Shown piece by piece: positions 1 through 6,677 of a DNA stretch of 30,654 bases. The notes under the pieces are model-generated. The model ran no database searches. It was given only the letters and a program-made list of their open reading frames with translations, and had not been told where the DNA came from. The translations under genes and the position numbers were made by a program. The stretch comes from Roseateles_E sp005503085 (lineage in GTDB: Bacteria; Pseudomonadota; Gammaproteobacteria; Burkholderiales; Burkholderiaceae_C). Position 1 is the stretch's first letter; each line of letters begins with the position of its first letter. The stretch spans positions 1-30,654 of the forward strand of contig NZ_JAQOWX010000070.1 in NCBI RefSeq assembly GCF_028462495.1, written 5' to 3'.

Positions 1-1511
1 ACGGCGCGGGGCTCGCCCTGGATGACGCCGCCCATGGCCTCGTAGCCGGTGAGCGAGGGTCCCCAGGTGCTGCCGTTCCACCACTTGTGATAGAGCTGGC
101 TGTCGGTGCCGGTGACAAAGACGTCGAGCCGGTTGGGCCCCCAGGAGACGGCCTGGGGTGTGCTGGTGCAGATGCCGCCCATGGCCTCGTAGCCGGTGAG
201 CGAGGGTCCCCAGGCGCTGCCGTTCCACCACTTGTGAAAGAGGGCGCGGTTGCTGCCGATCACGAAGACATCGAGGCGGTTCGCGCCCCAGGCCACCACC
301 GGGCCCGAGCTGCTGCGCGGGGCGCCGGCTGCCAGACCCAGGCTGGCGCGCGGGCCGTCCAGGCAGGCTTGCATGCGTGCGACCTGGCCGGCCGAGAACA
401 TGAACATCGCGCGGTCGTCGACATAGTCCATGTAGTTCATGAACATATCGCCGTTCGGGCCATTGCTGCAGGAAACTCGCGGGAAGGTCGGCGCGCCGGT
501 ATTGGGTCCGCCCTGGTTGGGCGTGTCGGCCACGTTGTCGCTGCCGGTACAGCCGCTGCCGTCATCGCCCCAGATATGGTTGAGGTTCAGCCAATGGCCG
601 ATCTCATGGGTGGCGGTGCGGCCCAGATTGAAGGGTGCTGCGGCCGTGCCCGTGGTGCCGAAGCCCGTGTGCGTGACCACCACGCCATCGGTCGCGGCCG
701 GACCGCCGGGGAATTGTGCGTAACCCAACAGGCCGCCGCCGAGTTGGCAGACCCAGATGTTCAGATAGCGGTCGGCCGGCCAGGCATTGGAGCCGCCGCT
801 GGCCTGGGACTTGACCGCATCGTTGCCGCTGAACGAGGCGACAGTGGTCTGGCGCCGCACGATGCCCGTGGTCGGTGCGCCATTGGGGTCCACCGTAGCC
901 AGATAGAACTCCAGCCGTGCATCGGCCGTCAGCGGCATGAAGGGAGCCGGCGTCGCAGCGACATCGGGGTTGCTGCGGCGGAAGTCGCGATTCAGCACCT
1001 CGATCTGGCTGTTGATCTGGGCATCGCTGATGTTCTGCGCCGCCGTGTTCCACACCACATGTACGACCACCGGGATGCGGGTGACGCCAGGCCTCTCGGC
1101 GCTGCGCTCGCCTAGCTCGTAGGCAATCGCCTGATTCTCGATCTCGTCGCGTATGCGTGCGTACTCGGGCACGGTGGACAACAGTCGGCGGTGCACATCC
1201 ATGGTGGCGCAACTGCGCGCATGGGGCGTGGCCTCATCGCCACCGCCATGGCTCGGCGCATCACCGCCACCCATGCCGCCTCCACCGGGCATGCCGCCAT
1301 CATCGCCTCCGGCGCCTCCGCCATTGCCACCATCCATGCCGCCGCCGGGCATATCGCCCTCGGCTCGGGCGCCACCGTCCATGACTCCAGCGCCCATCGC
1401 ATATTGGGTGGAGGACGCCGCCTCGTCGTCCATCGCACCGGCCATGCCGCCCTGGCATTCGCAGCCACTCATCGCCGAGCCACCGCTTTTCATTGATCGT
1501 GATTGCTTCAT
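1..1511 (-). CDS. Pappalysin-like M43 zinc metalloprotease with PLL/DUF346-type propeller repeats (partial, 3' end off the window)
   Basis: Predicted zinc endopeptidase of the cytophagalysin/pappalysin (M43) family. Read on the minus strand from the ATG at 1511, the only usable start because an in-frame TGA lies at 1527-1529. A GGGGG-rich site precedes it. About residues 20-90 are Gly/Met/Asp-rich low complexity. The catalytic domain carries HEIGHWLNLNH at residues 302-312, the family's HExxHxxGxxH zinc site, followed by WGDD and by a Met-turn (NYMDY, Met at 361). After residue ~395 come 49-residue repeats containing LDVFV, HKWWNGS and GYEAMGG, like PLL-type lectin propellers (DUF346 repeats); at least two are present before the edge. 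Members of this family are normally secreted, but the N-terminus (MKQSRSMKSGG) is not a signal peptide. About 503 codons are visible. Family assignment is firm; substrate and export route are unknown. Confidence 0.88.
   Translation of the reverse strand, partial: MKQSRSMKSGGSAMSGCECQGGMAGAMDDEAASSTQYAMGAGVMDGGARAEGDMPGGGMDGGNGGGAGGDDGGMPGGGGMGGGDAPSHGGGDEATPHARSCATMDVHRRLLSTVPEYARIRDEIENQAIAYELGERSAERPGVTRIPVVVHVVWNTAAQNISDAQINSQIEVLNRDFRRSNPDVAATPAPFMPLTADARLEFYLATVDPNGAPTTGIVRRQTTVASFSGNDAVKSQASGGSNAWPADRYLNIWVCQLGGGLLGYAQFPGGPAATDGVVVTHTGFGTTGTAAAPFNLGRTATHEIGHWLNLNHIWGDDGSGCTGSDNVADTPNQGGPNTGAPTFPRVSCSNGPNGDMFMNYMDYVDDRAMFMFSAGQVARMQACLDGPRASLGLAAGAPRSSSGPVVAWGANRLDVFVIGSNRALFHKWWNGSAWGPSLTGYEAMGGICTSTPQAVSWGPNRLDVFVTGTDSQLYHKWWNGSTWGPSLTGYEAMGGVIQGEPRA
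31..237. repeat. Near-identical 60-bp direct repeat inside the protease gene
   Basis: Bases 31-90 and 178-237 are the same except for one mismatch (T at 68, C at 215). They lie exactly 147 bp apart, which is 49 codons, so each encodes the same part of one propeller blade (HKWWNGS through GYEAMGG). The intervening DNA is less conserved, so this core is either recently duplicated or homogenised by recombination. Confidence 0.9.
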
Positions 1512-1677
1512 GACTGCCCCCTGGTATCAAGGCACCGAGCTGCCGGGCTGGCAACTCTGCAGTGCTTGAGCGAGTCTAGGAAGGCGGCGACAAAGCGTTA
1601 TCCCTAGCAACGACGGCGCCTCGCCACAATTGATGAGGAGCGTCGCGGCTGGCGATGGCCGCGCGAGGCAACTCGCC

Positions 1678-2358
1678 TCAGGGCCTCAGCCGCAGATACT
1701 GCCAGCGCGCCAGGCCGGCCATCACCGGCAGGGACAGCTCCACCGTCTCCTCCAGCGCCGAGACCAGGGCCAGCACCGAGGCCGAGCTGGCGATGCCGAA
1801 GTCCTCGGCCAGCACGTTGATCGAGCGGTCCAGCACCTTGCTGATGGCCATCGTGACGAAGAACAGCGCGATGCTGCAGGCCACCGGCTCGCGCGCCTTC
1901 AGGCGCTGCCACAGCGCATTGCCATGCTGGCGCAGCAGGTCGATGGCGGCCGCGGCGATCAGCGCCAGGATCACGAAGGCGACGATCTTCTGATGCAGCG
2001 GTGCGTCGCGCAGATAGAAGCTGACCTTGAGCACGCTGGTGCCGGTCCAGTGCTTGTGCAGGTCCATCTCGCGCGCGCCGGCCGCGGCCAGCATCACCGA
2101 CAGCGCCAGCGTCGTGCGCCACTCGCCCGCCGCGCGCGAACTCAACCACAGCGCGGCCGCCAGCACAAAGTAGAGGATCTCGGTCATTCCCTCGATCGGG
2201 CCACCCTCGCGCATCACATGCATGACCTGGGGCGGGGCCAGGCTCAGCCACAGCAGCACGGCCAACAGGGCGGCCAGCAGCGGGGCGGGCAGGGTCAGCC
2301 ATCTGGAGCTCGGCAGGCTGGCTTGTGGTGTGGTGGAGGGGGCGGTGAGTCTGTCCAT
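1678..2358 (-). CDS. Polytopic inner-membrane protein of unknown function
   Basis: 226-residue membrane protein that I do not recognise. About five hydrophobic segments are visible: an N-terminal one (LLAALLAVLLWLSLA), ILYFVLAAALWL, a Leu/Ala segment ending in REMDLHKHW, IVAFVILALIAAAAI, and a C-terminal stretch around SIALFFVTMAISKVLDRS and SVLALVSALEETVEL. Charged residues sit at or inside the hydrophobic segments (EGMTEILYF, AREMDLHKHW, KVLDRS, ALEETVEL), which suggests a functional polar site in the membrane rather than a simple anchor. The start at 2358 (MDRLTAPS) is the first Met that gives a sensible N-terminus, but there is no good ribosome binding site and longer starts up to 2541 remain open. 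It is divergent from the OsmB-like gene and lies 166 bp upstream of the protease. Confidence 0.65.
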   Translation of the reverse strand: MDRLTAPSTTPQASLPSSRWLTLPAPLLAALLAVLLWLSLAPPQVMHVMREGGPIEGMTEILYFVLAAALWLSSRAAGEWRTTLALSVMLAAAGAREMDLHKHWTGTSVLKVSFYLRDAPLHQKIVAFVILALIAAAAIDLLRQHGNALWQRLKAREPVACSIALFFVTMAISKVLDRSINVLAEDFGIASSASVLALVSALEETVELSLPVMAGLARWQYLRLRP

Positions 2359-2559
2359 TGATGGCGTGGTGGATACCGGCCGGAGAGTGTTTCTCTCGTG
2401 ATTTTGCGGGTTTTCCCGGCAGCGCGCTGAGATGGGGGCTTGCATGCGTTGCTGTTTGTGAGTGTTGTCGGCGCTGTCTGACACGGCTTCGCGAGCTTGG
2501 CTGATTCTTGTCGACCGCCTCGCCGCGCACACTGATCCCATCCCTTACAGGAGTCCAGC

Positions 2560-2787
2560 ATGAACAAAATCAACAGACACAGTCTTCTCTCCACCTTGGC
2601 TATCGCCACGCTGGCGCTCAGCCTCAGCGCCTGTGCCGGCATGAGCAAGCGCGAGGCCAATACCGCGGTCGGCGCGGTGGTCGGCGGGGTGGTCGGTGCG
2701 GCCGCCACCGGCGGCAGCACCGTGGGCACGGTCGGCGGCGCGGTGGTTGGCGGCGCCATCGGCAATGAGTTGAGCAAGAAGAAGTAA
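2560..2787 (+). CDS. osmB: OsmB-like glycine-zipper lipoprotein
   Basis: 75-residue outer-membrane lipoprotein precursor. The signal sequence ends in the lipobox LSAC with Cys at residue 25. The mature part begins GMSKREANTAVGAVVGG and continues with glycine-zipper repeats (GTVGGAVVGGAIGNEL). This follows Escherichia coli OsmB (SKRDRNTAIGA, then STLGTLGGAAVGGVIG) closely in motif order and length. OsmB is known as an osmotically and stationary-phase induced lipoprotein; that regulation is only inferred here. An AGGAG site (TTACAGGAGTCCAGC) precedes the ATG. The last codons are duplicated just after the stop (see the 21-bp repeat). It is the first gene of a plus-strand stretch with two other small envelope ORFs. 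Confidence 0.82.
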   Translation: MNKINRHSLLSTLAIATLALSLSACAGMSKREANTAVGAVVGGVVGAAATGGSTVGTVGGAVVGGAIGNELSKKK

Positions 2788-2808
2788 GAGTTGAGCAAGA
2801 AGAAGTAA
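2767..2808 (+). repeat. Perfect 21-bp tandem duplication spanning the osmB stop codon
   Basis: Bases 2767-2787 (the codons for ELSKKK plus TAA) are repeated exactly at 2788-2808. The reading frame ends at the first TAA, so the second copy is untranslated but keeps the same frame and a second TAA. This has the look of a recent slippage event. Confidence 0.95.
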
Positions 2809-2851
2809 GCGCTGATCAGTCCAAGGCGGCCCACCGCAACAGGAGGATCCC

Positions 2852-3004
2852 ATGAGTTTCAGTGATTTCCCTCAAGCCCTGTGGGCCCCGCAGGCGCCGC
2901 TTGAGCCGGTCGATGCGGCCGCTCTTGAGCTGGGCTACGAAGTGGCTTTCCCGTTTCTGTACGACACGACCGAGGCTGTCAGCCAGCCGCCGGTCCAGCA
3001 ATAA
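2852..3004 (+). CDS. Small 50-residue ORF with strong ribosome binding site
   Basis: Unannotated-size ORF of 50 codons plus TAA. It begins MSFSDFPQALWAPQAP, has an acidic, Pro-rich middle (LEPVDAAALELGYEVAFPFLY) and ends SQPPVQQ. An ideal AGGAGG lies 5 bases before the ATG. The protein has no signal peptide and no transmembrane segment. It sits 43 bp after the second OsmB-like stop copy and 18 bp before the BON lipoprotein, so all three could share a transcript ending at the 3367-3404 terminator. I recognise no family. Translation is supported by the ribosome binding site and spacing only. Confidence 0.6.
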   Translation: MSFSDFPQALWAPQAPLEPVDAAALELGYEVAFPFLYDTTEAVSQPPVQQ

Positions 3005-3022
3005 AACCTAAGGAGAACTCTG

Positions 3023-3343
3023 ATGATCATGTCTACCCGTGCAATCGTTATTTCATTGGCAACTGCTCTGTCCCTGGTGGCCCTGCAGGGCTGCGCCGTC
3101 AGCCGTGGCCAGTCCACGGTCGGCGCCTATATCGATGACTCGGCCATCACGACGGCGGTGAAGGCGAAGTTTGTCGAGAGCAAGCAGGTCGACGCGGCCG
3201 CGATCAGCGTCGAGACGCTCAACGGCACCGTGATGCTGTCGGGCTTTGCGAAGAGCCAGAACGAGCGTGCGATGGCCGAGTCGCTGGCGCGCGGCGTCAG
3301 CGGCGTCAAGCAGGTCAAGAACGAGTTGTCTGTGCGATCCTGA
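3023..3343 (+). CDS. BON-domain lipoprotein (OsmY-like)
   Basis: 106-residue periplasmic or outer-membrane lipoprotein. The signal sequence ends LQGC (Cys 24). A single BON domain fills residues ~38-104: DSAITTAVKAKF, then VETLNGTVMLSGFAKSQ, then a C-terminal VKQVKNELSV strand. BON domains occur in OsmY-type stress proteins and are thought to bind phospholipid or other envelope surfaces. AAGGAG lies 7 bases before the ATG at 3023; an in-frame ATG at 3029 is an alternative. The gene ends just before a strong intrinsic terminator, so it closes the small osmB-like unit. A second BON lipoprotein is encoded at 5907-6353. Confidence 0.88.
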   Translation: MIMSTRAIVISLATALSLVALQGCAVSRGQSTVGAYIDDSAITTAVKAKFVESKQVDAAAISVETLNGTVMLSGFAKSQNERAMAESLARGVSGVKQVKNELSVRS

Positions 3344-3366
3344 GCCCCCAAGGGACCGCAGCCTCG

Positions 3367-3404
3367 GCCACCCGTCGCGAGTACGCGCCGGGTGGCTTTT
3401 TTTT
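3367..3404 (+). terminator. Rho-independent terminator after the BON lipoprotein gene
   Basis: GCCACCCG at 3367-3374 pairs with CGGGTGGC at 3389-3396 (8-bp perfect stem, 14-base loop). It is followed directly by eight T residues at 3397-3404, which is the classic intrinsic terminator layout on the plus strand. Confidence 0.9.
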
Positions 3405-3433
3405 AGCACGCACCATCCTCCGATCGGATTCTG

Positions 3434-5383
3434 ATGAAGCTGCGCCTGACTGTGATCGGTCTGGCCCTGTGTGTCGGCGGCATTGCCATCGGCGAGAGCC
3501 TGGGCTGGCCCTGGCTGGCTGCGCCGCTGGCGCAGATGCTGTCTCAGCGCCTGGGCCGCGAAGTCCGTTTCGCGTCGGGCACTGAGGGTGCGGCCGTGCT
3601 GCAGCTGCGCCTGCTTGGCGGCCTGCGGCTGCGGGCCGACCATCTGCTGATCGCCGGTCCCGCCTGGCGGGCGCAGACGCCGACACTGCGCGCCGAAGCG
3701 GTGGAGTTGCGACTGCGCTACTGGGATCTGTGGGACTGGCGCGGCGGCGGCAGCCTGCGCGTGCGCTCGCTGCAGGCCCGCTCGGCCGATCTCGATCTGT
3801 GGCGCGACCCGCAGGGCCGCGCCAGCTGGACGTTGCAGACCGGTCCGCAATCCAGCGAGGGCACCGCCTTGCTGCAGTTCGAGCAGCTGCGGCTGGGCGG
3901 CGGCCGCATCTTGCTGAACGACCGACCGCGCCGCCTCAGCGCGACGATCGACTTTGCGATCGCCGATCGGGATGGCCGCGACGGTGGTCTGTTTGCCACC
4001 GCCCATGGCGAGTATCTGGGGCGGCCCTTGCAAGCCTGGCTGGACACGGCCTCGCCGCTGCCCTGGGTCAATGCCGGCGGCGGGGCGGCGGTGCCGCTGC
4101 GCCTGCAGCTGCGAGCGGGCGCGACGTCGCTGGATTTCGAGGGTTCGCTGCGCGAGCTGCTGGGCCTGCAAGGCCTGGCCGGGAGTTACCGGCTCGCCGG
4201 GCCTTCGCTATCGGCCATCGGCGATGCGCTGGGCCTGACCCTGCCCAGCACCGCAGCGTTCAAGTTCCAAGGGCGCCTGACCCATGAAGGCCAGCGCTGG
4301 CAGGTCGAGGTGGAGCAGGCCCGGCTGGGTCGCAGCCGCCTGAACGGCAGTTTCGTGCTGCAGGAGGCGAGCGGGCGTCCGGCCTTGAGTGGCCGCCTCG
4401 GCGGCGAGGCCTTGTGGCTGGCCGATCTGGGGCCGGCGATCGGCGTGCCGGTCGAGCCCGGCCCCCGCGCGGCCGGTGATCGCGTGTTGCCCAGACGGCA
4501 ATTCGATCTGCCCTCGCTGCGGGCGATGGATGCCGATGTGAAGATCGATCTGCAACGCATCGAGCTCGGCAGCGCGCTGGCCGATACGCTGGCGCCGGCC
4601 CGCGCACGGCTGCTGCTGCAGGACGGGGTGCTGAGCTTGCAGGATCTGCAGGCCGGCACCTCGCACGGCCGCCTGGCCGGCGCCATCAGGCTGGACGGGC
4701 GCGCTGCGCTGGCGCTGTGGCAGACCGAGCTGAACTGGGCCGAGGTCGATCTCGCGCATTGGCTGCGCCAGAGCCGCACGCCGGGCCAGCCGGCCTGGAT
4801 CAGCGGCCAGATGCGCGGCCGGCTGAAACTCAGTGGCCAGGGGCGTTCGACCGCCGAGCTGCTGGCCAGCGCCCGCGGTCGGGTCACCGCGACGCTGTCG
4901 CAGGGCGCGATTTCGCATCTGGCCGTCGAGGCTGCCGGTGTCGATCTGGCGCAAGGCTTGGGCCTGCTGCTGCGGGGTGACAGTGCGCTACCCCTGCATT
5001 GCGCGCTGGCCGATCTGGATGTGTCTGAGGGTCAGGTCGTGCCACGCGCGCTGGTGCTCGATACCGAGGACTCGACGCTGTGGATGGAGGGCCGTCTGTC
5101 GCTGGCCAGCGAGCAGCTGGATCTGCGTCTGCGGGTGGCACCGAAGGAATTCAGCCCGCTGTCGCTGCGCACGCCGGTGCAGATCAGCGGCAGCCTCGCC
5201 GATCCGCAGTGGCAGTTGCAGGCCCAGCCGCTGATGCGCCGGCTGGTGCCGGCCGTGCTGCTGGGCCTGATCAATCCCTTGGCGGCGGTGCTGCCCTTGA
5301 TGGACAGCGGCAATAGCGCCGCCGATCAGCAGATGTTGCAGGCCTGCCGACGGCTGCTGGAGCGGGCCCGGCCGCGGCTCTGA
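3434..5383 (+). CDS. AsmA-family protein
   Basis: 649-residue protein with a single N-terminal hydrophobic anchor (residues ~4-20) followed by LGWPWLAAPLAQMLSQRLGREVRF, the short beta-strand-forming start typical of AsmA proteins. The C-terminal half (~370-600) holds the AsmA-like repeat region: DADVKIDLQRIEL, LSLQDLQAGTSHGRLAGAIRLDGRAAL, SGQMRGRLKLSGQGRSTAELLASARGRV, then DLDVSEGQVVPRALVLDTEDSTLWMEGRLSL. AsmA-like proteins span the periplasm and are implicated in phospholipid transport and outer-membrane assembly. It follows the terminator and so likely has its own promoter; the ribosome binding site is weak. It is tail to tail with the YqcI-like gene, 13 bp apart. The family call is confident; the exact paralogue is not. 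Confidence 0.85.
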   Translation: MKLRLTVIGLALCVGGIAIGESLGWPWLAAPLAQMLSQRLGREVRFASGTEGAAVLQLRLLGGLRLRADHLLIAGPAWRAQTPTLRAEAVELRLRYWDLWDWRGGGSLRVRSLQARSADLDLWRDPQGRASWTLQTGPQSSEGTALLQFEQLRLGGGRILLNDRPRRLSATIDFAIADRDGRDGGLFATAHGEYLGRPLQAWLDTASPLPWVNAGGGAAVPLRLQLRAGATSLDFEGSLRELLGLQGLAGSYRLAGPSLSAIGDALGLTLPSTAAFKFQGRLTHEGQRWQVEVEQARLGRSRLNGSFVLQEASGRPALSGRLGGEALWLADLGPAIGVPVEPGPRAAGDRVLPRRQFDLPSLRAMDADVKIDLQRIELGSALADTLAPARARLLLQDGVLSLQDLQAGTSHGRLAGAIRLDGRAALALWQTELNWAEVDLAHWLRQSRTPGQPAWISGQMRGRLKLSGQGRSTAELLASARGRVTATLSQGAISHLAVEAAGVDLAQGLGLLLRGDSALPLHCALADLDVSEGQVVPRALVLDTEDSTLWMEGRLSLASEQLDLRLRVAPKEFSPLSLRTPVQISGSLADPQWQLQAQPLMRRLVPAVLLGLINPLAAVLPLMDSGNSAADQQMLQACRRLLERARPRL

Positions 5384-5396
5384 GGCGTGGCCGTGT

Positions 5397-5873
5397 TCAC
5401 AGCATGGAGAAGGCCAGGACGGGGCAGGGCAGCACGCGCGACAAGCGCTCGGCGTCGGCGTGCAGCGCAATCATGCGCACGCTGCGCGACATGATCTGCA
5501 GCCAGGCCTCATCGATATGACCGCGCAGATGGGTCAGCGACAGCCGGGTGTCGAACTGCTGCATCAGACGCAGATGGGTGGCCAGGCTGGCCTCGAAGGA
5601 ACGACGGTCCTGGCAGGGCGCGCATTCGAAGACGGCGACGAGGCCGGCATCGTCTGACGCTGCGGTGTCGGCCAGGTCCAGCAAGTCCCGGCACAGGGCG
5701 CGGGCGCTGCCCGCATCGCCCAGGCATTGGTAGAGCCGCATCTGCCACTGGGTCGGCAGCAGCCAGGGCGCGTCGGCCCCGGCTTCGCTGACCCGTTCGC
5801 GCAGATAGCTTTGCATGGCCGGGCTCAGCCCCTCCAGGCGGGTGGCCTGGCTGATGTCGGCAAGGGCTTGCAT
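5397..5873 (-). CDS. Short YqcI/YcgG-like protein (possible divergent member)
   Basis: 158 residues from the ATG at 5873 (MQALADISQATRLEG), which has AGGGAG 9 bases upstream. A GTG at 5906 directly abutting the upstream stop is less likely. Visible elements are GLVAVFECAPCQDRRSFEASLATHLRLMQQFD and, at the C-terminus, VRMIALHADAERLSRVLPCPVLAFSML. This order resembles the YqcI/YcgG family, which includes the haem-dependent N-hydroxylase GntA: a strand ending in F, FE..L...L, then a (V/I)xLHxxxxRxxR(R/V)xPxPxLxF element. The protein stops at that last strand and so is shorter than usual members (about 220 or more). The similarity is weak and by eye. It is the third gene of a minus-strand unit with a DUF1328 peptide and a BON lipoprotein. 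Confidence 0.5.
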   Translation of the reverse strand: MQALADISQATRLEGLSPAMQSYLRERVSEAGADAPWLLPTQWQMRLYQCLGDAGSARALCRDLLDLADTAASDDAGLVAVFECAPCQDRRSFEASLATHLRLMQQFDTRLSLTHLRGHIDEAWLQIMSRSVRMIALHADAERLSRVLPCPVLAFSML

Positions 5874-5906
5874 GTCGGCCGGCTCCCTTTGGGATTGCGG
5901 GCTCAC

Positions 5907-6353
5907 TCAGCCACGCGATTCGATGCTCAGCTGGTTGTCGACGCTGATCACACCCTTGACCGCAGAGGCCAGTTGGGTGGCGCGCTCGCGCGCGTCGGCG
6001 GTGGGGGCTGTGCCCTTCAGCGCGACCCGGCCTTCGCGCGTGTCGACGTCAATCTTCAAGGCACTGAGCTGAGCGTCCTTGGCCAGCTCGGCGTTGACGC
6101 TGGCGGTGATGGCCGCGTCGCCCAGGCCGGTCTCGACCTTGTCCATCGCAGCGCCGCCGGCTGTCTTGGCATCGCGGGCCATCTCTTCGGCCTTGGCCTT
6201 GGCCTGCTCGGCGCTTTGCTCGGCCTGGCTGATGGCGCCATCGACCTTCTGGCCGACCGTCGGTTCATCAGGTTTGGGCTGGCAGGCGATCAGGGCGAGG
6301 GCTGACAGGCTGACGCCTGCATAAATGGCCAACTGTTGTGTCGTGATTTTCAT
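5907..6353 (-). CDS. BON-domain lipoprotein
   Basis: 148-residue lipoprotein precursor: MKITTQQLAIYAGVSLSALALIAC with lipobox LIAC (Cys 24). A Lys/Ala/Glu-rich helix (AISQAEQSAEQAKAKAEEMARDAK, residues ~38-65) comes next, and then one BON domain (DAAITASVNAELAKD, then VDTREGRVALKGTAPTADARERA, then VKGVISVDNQLSIES). The helix likely forms a coiled-coil stalk. AAGGAG lies 8 bases before the ATG at 6353, which fixes the start; an upstream in-frame Met at 6392 would hide the signal peptide. It follows the DUF1328 gene by 35 bp in the same direction. BON lipoproteins of this kind are usually envelope-stress induced; that is family knowledge, not seen here. Confidence 0.87.
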   Translation of the reverse strand: MKITTQQLAIYAGVSLSALALIACQPKPDEPTVGQKVDGAISQAEQSAEQAKAKAEEMARDAKTAGGAAMDKVETGLGDAAITASVNAELAKDAQLSALKIDVDTREGRVALKGTAPTADARERATQLASAVKGVISVDNQLSIESRG

Positions 6354-6388
6354 GAGTAGCTCCTTGGGTGTGATGACAGCGAACGGGT

Positions 6389-6553
6389 TCAACCTCGACG
6401 CATCAGGCCGATCACGAACGTGACCAGGGCCATGATCACGAAGACGAAGAACAGCACCTTGGCGATGCCAACGGCACCGGCGGCAATGCCACCAAAGCCG
6501 AACACAGCGGCCACCAGGGCGATCAGGAAGAAGACAACGGCGTAGTGCAGCAT
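6389..6553 (-). CDS. DUF1328 (YtjA-like) small membrane protein
   Basis: 54-residue protein, MLHYAVVFFLIALVAAVFGFGG at the start and VLFFVFVIMALVTFVIGLMRRG at the end. It has two hydrophobic helices separated by a Gly-rich turn (GFGGIAAGAVGIAK). Length, the FGGIA motif and the GIAKVLFF motif match the DUF1328/YtjA family of tiny inner-membrane proteins of unknown role. GGAG lies 8 bases before the ATG. It is the first gene of the minus-strand unit with the BON lipoprotein and the YqcI-like gene. The dyad TGTAGG-N6-CCTACA sits about 107 bp upstream of its start, so the unit may be controlled from there. Confidence 0.88.
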   Translation of the reverse strand: MLHYAVVFFLIALVAAVFGFGGIAAGAVGIAKVLFFVFVIMALVTFVIGLMRRG

Positions 6554-6659
6554 GAGAGGGGCTCCTAGTGAAGATTTGATGGCTTCACTATAGGAATCCG
6601 GTCATGCGCGGCCCAGCAGCGCAGCGCCCGTGCGGCTGTGAGGCGGCGGCGGACGCTTT

Positions 6660-6677
6660 TGTAGGCGCGGTCCTACA
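6660..6677. promoter_or_regulatory. Dyad TGTAGG-N6-CCTACA upstream of the DUF1328 operon
   Basis: A perfect 6+6 bp inverted repeat (6660-6665 and 6672-6677). On the minus strand, extended, it reads GTAGGACCGCGCCTACAAAA, 16 of 18 informative positions or better matching the copy at 9187-9206. It overlaps the stop codon of the histidine kinase gene (6673-6675) and lies upstream of the DUF1328-BON-YqcI unit. Likely a regulator binding site; the protein is not known. Confidence 0.55.

Noticed and set aside
1157..1569. Pro/Ser/His-rich plus-strand open frames opposite the Gly/Met-rich part of the M43 gene
   Set aside because: These are mirror images of the Gly-rich low-complexity coding tract (GGC/GGT codons read as GCC/ACC and shifted frames), not genes.
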